DNA from: Bog-473 sp963730395
Lineage (GTDB): Bacteria; Actinomycetota; Acidimicrobiia; Acidimicrobiales; RAAP-2
Assembly: GCA_963730395.1 (NCBI GenBank)
Contig: CAVSSK010000018.1
Coordinates: 186,001-250,000 of the forward strand
Reading direction: 5' to 3'
Length of the DNA: 64,000 nucleotides
A model generated the notes under the pieces. The model was not told where the DNA came from. It saw only the letters and a program-made list of their open reading frames with translations, and made no database searches. This document shows, piece by piece, positions 60,914 to 64,000 of this stretch. Both the position numbers and the translations under genes were made by a program. Every line of letters starts with the position of its first letter. Position 1 is the stretch's first letter.

Positions 60914-62106
60914 CGAGCGGCGACCTCAGCCACGTTCATCAACTGCGCGAGGTTCCCGCCCATGATCTTGCGAACCGACTCCTCGTCGAGGCCCTTCAGC
61001 TCGTCCGCGTAGCTCACGGGGTCGGCGAGGCCCTCCGGGTGGGGGTAGTCGGACCCGAACAGCACGTGCTCCACACCGATGAGGTCGGCCAGCTCGCCGA
61101 GGTCCTCCTCCCAGAAGGGGCTGATGTAGATGTTGCGCTTGAAGACGTCGACGGGATTCTCACCGAAGTCCTGCGGCATCTTCTTGTACACGTCGGCCAG
61201 CCTCTCGAGCAGGGGTGCGACCCAGCTGCTGCCGTTCTCGATCACCGCGACCTTGAGCGCCGGGAACCGGGTCAGGGCGCCGTGGCAGATGAGCGCCGAC
61301 ACGGCGTCCTCGACAGGCCGCCAGGCCGAGAGCATCCGGAAGGCCTGGGGCTGGAACGGGAGCATCTCCGAGTCGTTGCCCTCCCAGTCGTTCGCATAGC
61401 GCTCGTAGCCGCTGTCCGAGGAGTGCATCGCCACCAGCACGTCGCTCTCGACCACCTTCTGCCAGAAGGGGTCGAACTCCTCCTTGCCGAACGAGCGAGG
61501 CCCGCGCAGGCCGTACGCAGGTGCGGGCCGGATGAGCACCGCCCGGGCACCCCGCTCCAGGACCCAGTCGAGCTCCTCGATCGCCCGCTCCACGATGGGC
61601 AGCGTGATGATCGGTGTGGCGAAGATCCGGCCCTCGTAGTCGAACGTCCAGGTCTCGTACAGCCACTCGTTCAGACTGTGGATCACCGCATGCGTGAGCT
61701 CGGGAGCGTCGCGCATCCGCTCCTCAATGAGGCTGGCCAGGGTGGGGAACATCAGGGCGCGGTCGACGCCCTGCTCGTCCATCAGGGCGAGCCGGGAGGC
61801 GGGGTCACGGAAAGCGGGGATCGACTTCATGGGCTCACCGAAGATCTCCCGCCGGCTCTTGCCCTCGGGGTTCCCGACCCGGAAGTACTCCTCCTGCGCC
61901 CCAGGACGGGCCACGACCTCGAAGGTGGGGTTGGGGATGTAGTTGCTGATCACGCCGCGCACGACGATCTTGGTCCGGCCGTGCACGTCGACGTAGTCGA
62001 TCGCTCCCTTGTACTGCTCCGGCAGGTACTTGGTGAACGCGTCACGTGTCTCGTAGAGGTGGTTGTCCGCATCGAACAAGGGGATGCTCAGCGTGGCATT
62101 CGGCAT
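60910..62106 (-). CDS. Amidohydrolase (ACMSD-like metal-dependent hydrolase family)
   Basis: 398 aa of the amidohydrolase_2 type. Starts PLFDADNHLYETRDAF, where D-x-D-x-H replaces the usual HxH pair. Later blocks are ALMFPTLASLI, MHSSDSGYER, HGALTRFPALKVAVIENG and FGSDYPHPEG with the metal Asp. Decarboxylases and hydrolases of this family handle ring-cleavage products and, in steroid clusters, C-C bond reactions. Start ATG 62106 is preceded by GGGAAGG; ATG 62121 is an alternative. First gene of an operon with the FadD3-like ligase and CoA-transferase. Confidence 0.9.
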   Translation of the reverse strand: MPNATLSIPLFDADNHLYETRDAFTKYLPEQYKGAIDYVDVHGRTKIVVRGVISNYIPNPTFEVVARPGAQEEYFRVGNPEGKSRREIFGEPMKSIPAFRDPASRLALMDEQGVDRALMFPTLASLIEERMRDAPELTHAVIHSLNEWLYETWTFDYEGRIFATPIITLPIVERAIEELDWVLERGARAVLIRPAPAYGLRGPRSFGKEEFDPFWQKVVESDVLVAMHSSDSGYERYANDWEGNDSEMLPFQPQAFRMLSAWRPVEDAVSALICHGALTRFPALKVAVIENGSSWVAPLLERLADVYKKMPQDFGENPVDVFKRNIYISPFWEEDLGELADLIGVEHVLFGSDYPHPEGLADPVSYADELKGLDEESVRKIMGGNLAQLMNVAEVAAR

Positions 62107-62420
62107 GACGGCCCTTCCCATTCTCGCTGGGGTGAGAACCCTAATACTATCTCACGAGAGTAGCGTTTCTGCAACGATCTTGCCAGGCCCCGGGCCTGTG
62201 CTCCGCTCGCCGCCGTCCCGTCTCGCCACGCTGGACGGAAAGACACGAGAACACACTTCTTCGATTTGTGTAATGCTAGTTTTGCCCGTCGGCCAGTGAC
62301 GGGGCCGTGACGGCAGGGGAATCCACGAGCGCCCACGAACGTACGCTCGCTCATCGCCCGCCGGGGGCTCGGTTGCCCGGGCGGCCGGAACCCACGCTCG
62401 ACCATCAGATGGGGGCTGAC
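62107..62420. promoter_or_regulatory. Divergent intergenic region between amidohydrolase operon and P450
   Basis: 314 bp without a gene. The first 60 bp are AT-rich for this genome and contain TACTATCTCACGAGAGTA (62145-62162), an imperfect dyad with TACT/AGTA outer arms. A second AT-rich patch at 62250-62290 has ACACA and TGTGT half-sites 11 bp apart. Promoters for both transcription units should lie here. I see no KstR-type AACnnGTT dyad by eye. Confidence 0.5.
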
Positions 62421-63641
62421 ATGACCACGACGAAACCCGACCTCTCGGGATCCGACGTCTACTACGACCCCTACGACTTCGAGATCGACACGGACCCGTA
62501 CCCGGTCTGGAAGCGACTGCGCGACGAGCGGCCGCTCTACTACAACGACCGCTACGACTTCTACGCCGTGAGCCGCTTCGAGGACGTCGACCGGTGCTCG
62601 CTCGACTGGGAGACCTACGTCTCGAGCAAGGGGACCGTCCTCGAGCTCATCAAGAGCGGCATGGAGATCCCTCCCGGCTCCATCATCTTCGAGGATCCCC
62701 CGGCCCACCACGTGCACCGTCGCCTCCTGGCCAGGGTCTTCACGCCCCGGAACATCAACGGACTGGAGCCAAAGATCCGGGAGTTCTGTGCCCGCAGCCT
62801 CGATCCCCTGGTGGGTGCGGGACGCTTCGACTTCATTCACGACCTCGGCGCGCAGATGCCGATGCGCACCATCGGCATGTTGCTGGGCATCCCCGAACAG
62901 GACCAGGAGGCCATCCGTGACCACATCGACGAGGGCTTGCGGCTGACCGAAAGCGCCATGCCCGACGTCGACACCATGTACGGCGAGAGCACCAATCCGG
63001 GTTCCGCGTTCGAGGAGTACATCGAGTGGCGGGCGAGCCACCCCTCGGACGATCTGATGACCGACCTGCTCCAGGCCGAGTACGAGGACGAGACCGGAGC
63101 CCTCCGCCGCCTGAGCCGCCCCGAGGTCCTCTCCTACGTGAACCTCCTGGCGGCTGCGGGCAACGAGACGACGACGCGCCTGATCGGGTGGACCGGCAAG
63201 GTCCTGGCCGAGCACCCCGACCAGCGCGCGGAGCTCGTCGAGCGACACGACCTCGTCCCGAACGCCATTGAGGAGCTGCTCCGCTACGAGTCGCCGTCCC
63301 CGGTCCAGGCCCGCTACGTCACCCGCGACGTCGAACATCACGGTGGGACCGTGCCGGCCGGGAGTGCGCTGCTGCTGCTTACCGCATCGGCGAACCGCGA
63401 CGAGCGCAAGTTCCCCGACGCCGACACGTTCGACATCCACCGCAGCATCGACCGCCAGCTGGCATTTGGCTACGGCATCCACTTCTGCCTGGGGTCCGCC
63501 CTGGCCCGGCTCGAGGGCCGCGTTGCCCTCGAGGAGGTTCTCGAGCGGTTCCCGTCGTGGGAGGTCGACTGGGACAATGCGGTGCAGGCCCGGACGTCGA
63601 CGGTGCGCGGCTGGGAGCGGTTGCCCGTCTTGACGGCCTGA
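62421..63641 (+). CDS. Cytochrome P450
   Basis: 406 aa soluble bacterial P450. I-helix AAGNETTTRLIGW (oxygen activation), ExxR helix EELLRYESP, substrate-side IIFEDPPAHHVHRRLLARVFTPR and heme loop FGYGIHFCLGSALARLEG with the Cys thiolate. Start chosen at ATG 62421 (MTTTKPDLSG) after GGGGG; ATG 62409 is close. It likely hydroxylates a hydrophobic ring or chain compound to start its degradation. It diverges from the amidohydrolase operon and is followed by an SDR gene that could oxidise the alcohol formed. Confidence 0.94.
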   Translation: MTTTKPDLSGSDVYYDPYDFEIDTDPYPVWKRLRDERPLYYNDRYDFYAVSRFEDVDRCSLDWETYVSSKGTVLELIKSGMEIPPGSIIFEDPPAHHVHRRLLARVFTPRNINGLEPKIREFCARSLDPLVGAGRFDFIHDLGAQMPMRTIGMLLGIPEQDQEAIRDHIDEGLRLTESAMPDVDTMYGESTNPGSAFEEYIEWRASHPSDDLMTDLLQAEYEDETGALRRLSRPEVLSYVNLLAAAGNETTTRLIGWTGKVLAEHPDQRAELVERHDLVPNAIEELLRYESPSPVQARYVTRDVEHHGGTVPAGSALLLLTASANRDERKFPDADTFDIHRSIDRQLAFGYGIHFCLGSALARLEGRVALEEVLERFPSWEVDWDNAVQARTSTVRGWERLPVLTA

Positions 63642-63672
63642 TGGGCGTCAATCGAATCGACAAAGGAGTGCC

Positions 63673-64000
63673 ATGAGAGCGGTGATCGTCGGTGCGTCGA
63701 GTGGTCTCGGTCGGTCCATCGGAATCGGGCTCGGTCAGAGAGGTGCGTCCGTCGCACTGCTGGCACGGCGTCATGACCGCCTGGTGGACGCGGCCAAGGA
63801 GGCCGGCCCGGGTTCGCTGGCCATTGCCTGTGACGCCACCAATGCCACCTCGTGCCAGGCGGCAATAGAGGAGGCGGCGCGCGGGCTGGGCGGGATCGAC
63901 GCGCTCCTCTACGCCCCGGGCGTCGGCCCACTGGGCCTGCTGGTCGACACGGACGCCGAGACGTGGCGACAGACGTTCGAGACCAATGTGATCGGGGCGG
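63673..64000 (+). CDS. Short-chain dehydrogenase/reductase, C-terminus beyond window
   Basis: Classical SDR; the first 109 residues are visible. Start ATG 63673 has AAAGGAG at good distance. Cofactor loop VGASSGLGRSIGIGL, then LARRHDRL (basic residues favour NADP(H)), ACDATN and YAPGVGPLG where NNAG is usual, then ETWRQTFETNVIGA. Catalytic Ser and YxxxK lie beyond the edge. It follows the P450 by 31 bp and probably shares its transcript. Oxidation or reduction of the P450 product is a reasonable guess. Confidence 0.9.
   Translation, partial: MRAVIVGASSGLGRSIGIGLGQRGASVALLARRHDRLVDAAKEAGPGSLAIACDATNATSCQAAIEEAARGLGGIDALLYAPGVGPLGLLVDTDAETWRQTFETNVIGA

Noticed and set aside
62107..62420. KstR/KstR2 operator in the gap before the P450
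   Set aside because: Neither an AACnnGTT core nor a CAAGnnCTTG core could be found by eye; only weak imperfect dyads are present.

Overview
The window is about 64 kb of high-GC (roughly 70% by eye) actinobacterial chromosome. A WhiG/FliA-type sigma factor, a wax ester synthase/diacylglycerol acyltransferase (WS/DGAT), a FadD3-like ligase, many acyl-CoA dehydrogenases and secreted proteins with WEVASDGG-type repeats suggest Actinomycetota, most likely an Acidimicrobiia-like lineage. That placement is inferred from gene content; there is no rRNA or marker-gene comparison behind it. I found no tRNA, rRNA, CRISPR array, transposase or phage gene.

Layout. 1-2.4 kb: a dienelactone hydrolase running off the left edge, two small proteins and a lincosamide-type nucleotidyltransferase, in somewhat lower-GC DNA. 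2.4-6.9 kb: a MoxR-type AAA+ ATPase and a VWA/metallopeptidase-fold protein, divergent from two overlapping genes of unknown function. 7-21 kb: housekeeping and lipid genes, including acyl-CoA dehydrogenases (ACADs), cysS and valS divergent with only 21 bp between start codons, an esterase, the WS/DGAT, a VOC protein, tsaC-tsaD, and an fhs-ACAD operon. 21-30 kb: stress and regulation genes, including a DUF1269 protein, a channel-like gene, glutamate decarboxylase, the sigma factor, two paralogous orphan response regulators, a NodB deacetylase with 126-bp tandem repeats, and a GbsR/MarR regulator. 30-44 kb: mixed genes, including a TMEM165-type transporter, hydrolases and SDRs, a secreted phosphoesterase, a photolyase operon with a palindrome at its start, a duplicated CAP-like secreted protein and a carotenoid-desaturase-like oxidoreductase. 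44.5-47.6 kb: a TetR regulator divergent from an operon pairing a luciferase-like monooxygenase with a ferritin-like unknown. 47.6-52 kb: a phosphorelay operon of hybrid histidine kinase, Hpt protein and REC-GGDEF diguanylate cyclase. 52.4-64 kb: a catabolic block of acyl-CoA ligases, ACADs, enoyl-CoA hydratase, CoA-transferase, amidohydrolase, P450 and SDR. It looks like beta-oxidation-style breakdown of a branched or cyclic (possibly steroid-like) acid.

Data quality. Nine loci (moxR-like, esterase, tsaC, fhs, channel, flavin-binding protein, phosphoesterase, hybrid kinase, Hpt) carry single-base frame breaks, 17 in total. Fifteen are repaired by deleting one base and two by adding one. The normally essential tsaC and the metabolic gene fhs are among those hit, and protein similarity continues cleanly across each break. 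Sequencing or assembly indels are therefore the likeliest cause, and these genes are annotated across the breaks.

Most promising for novelty are the MoxR/VWA island with its unknown divergent pair, the luciferase-like plus ferritin-like pair under a TetR regulator, and several palindromic operator candidates next to regulators.
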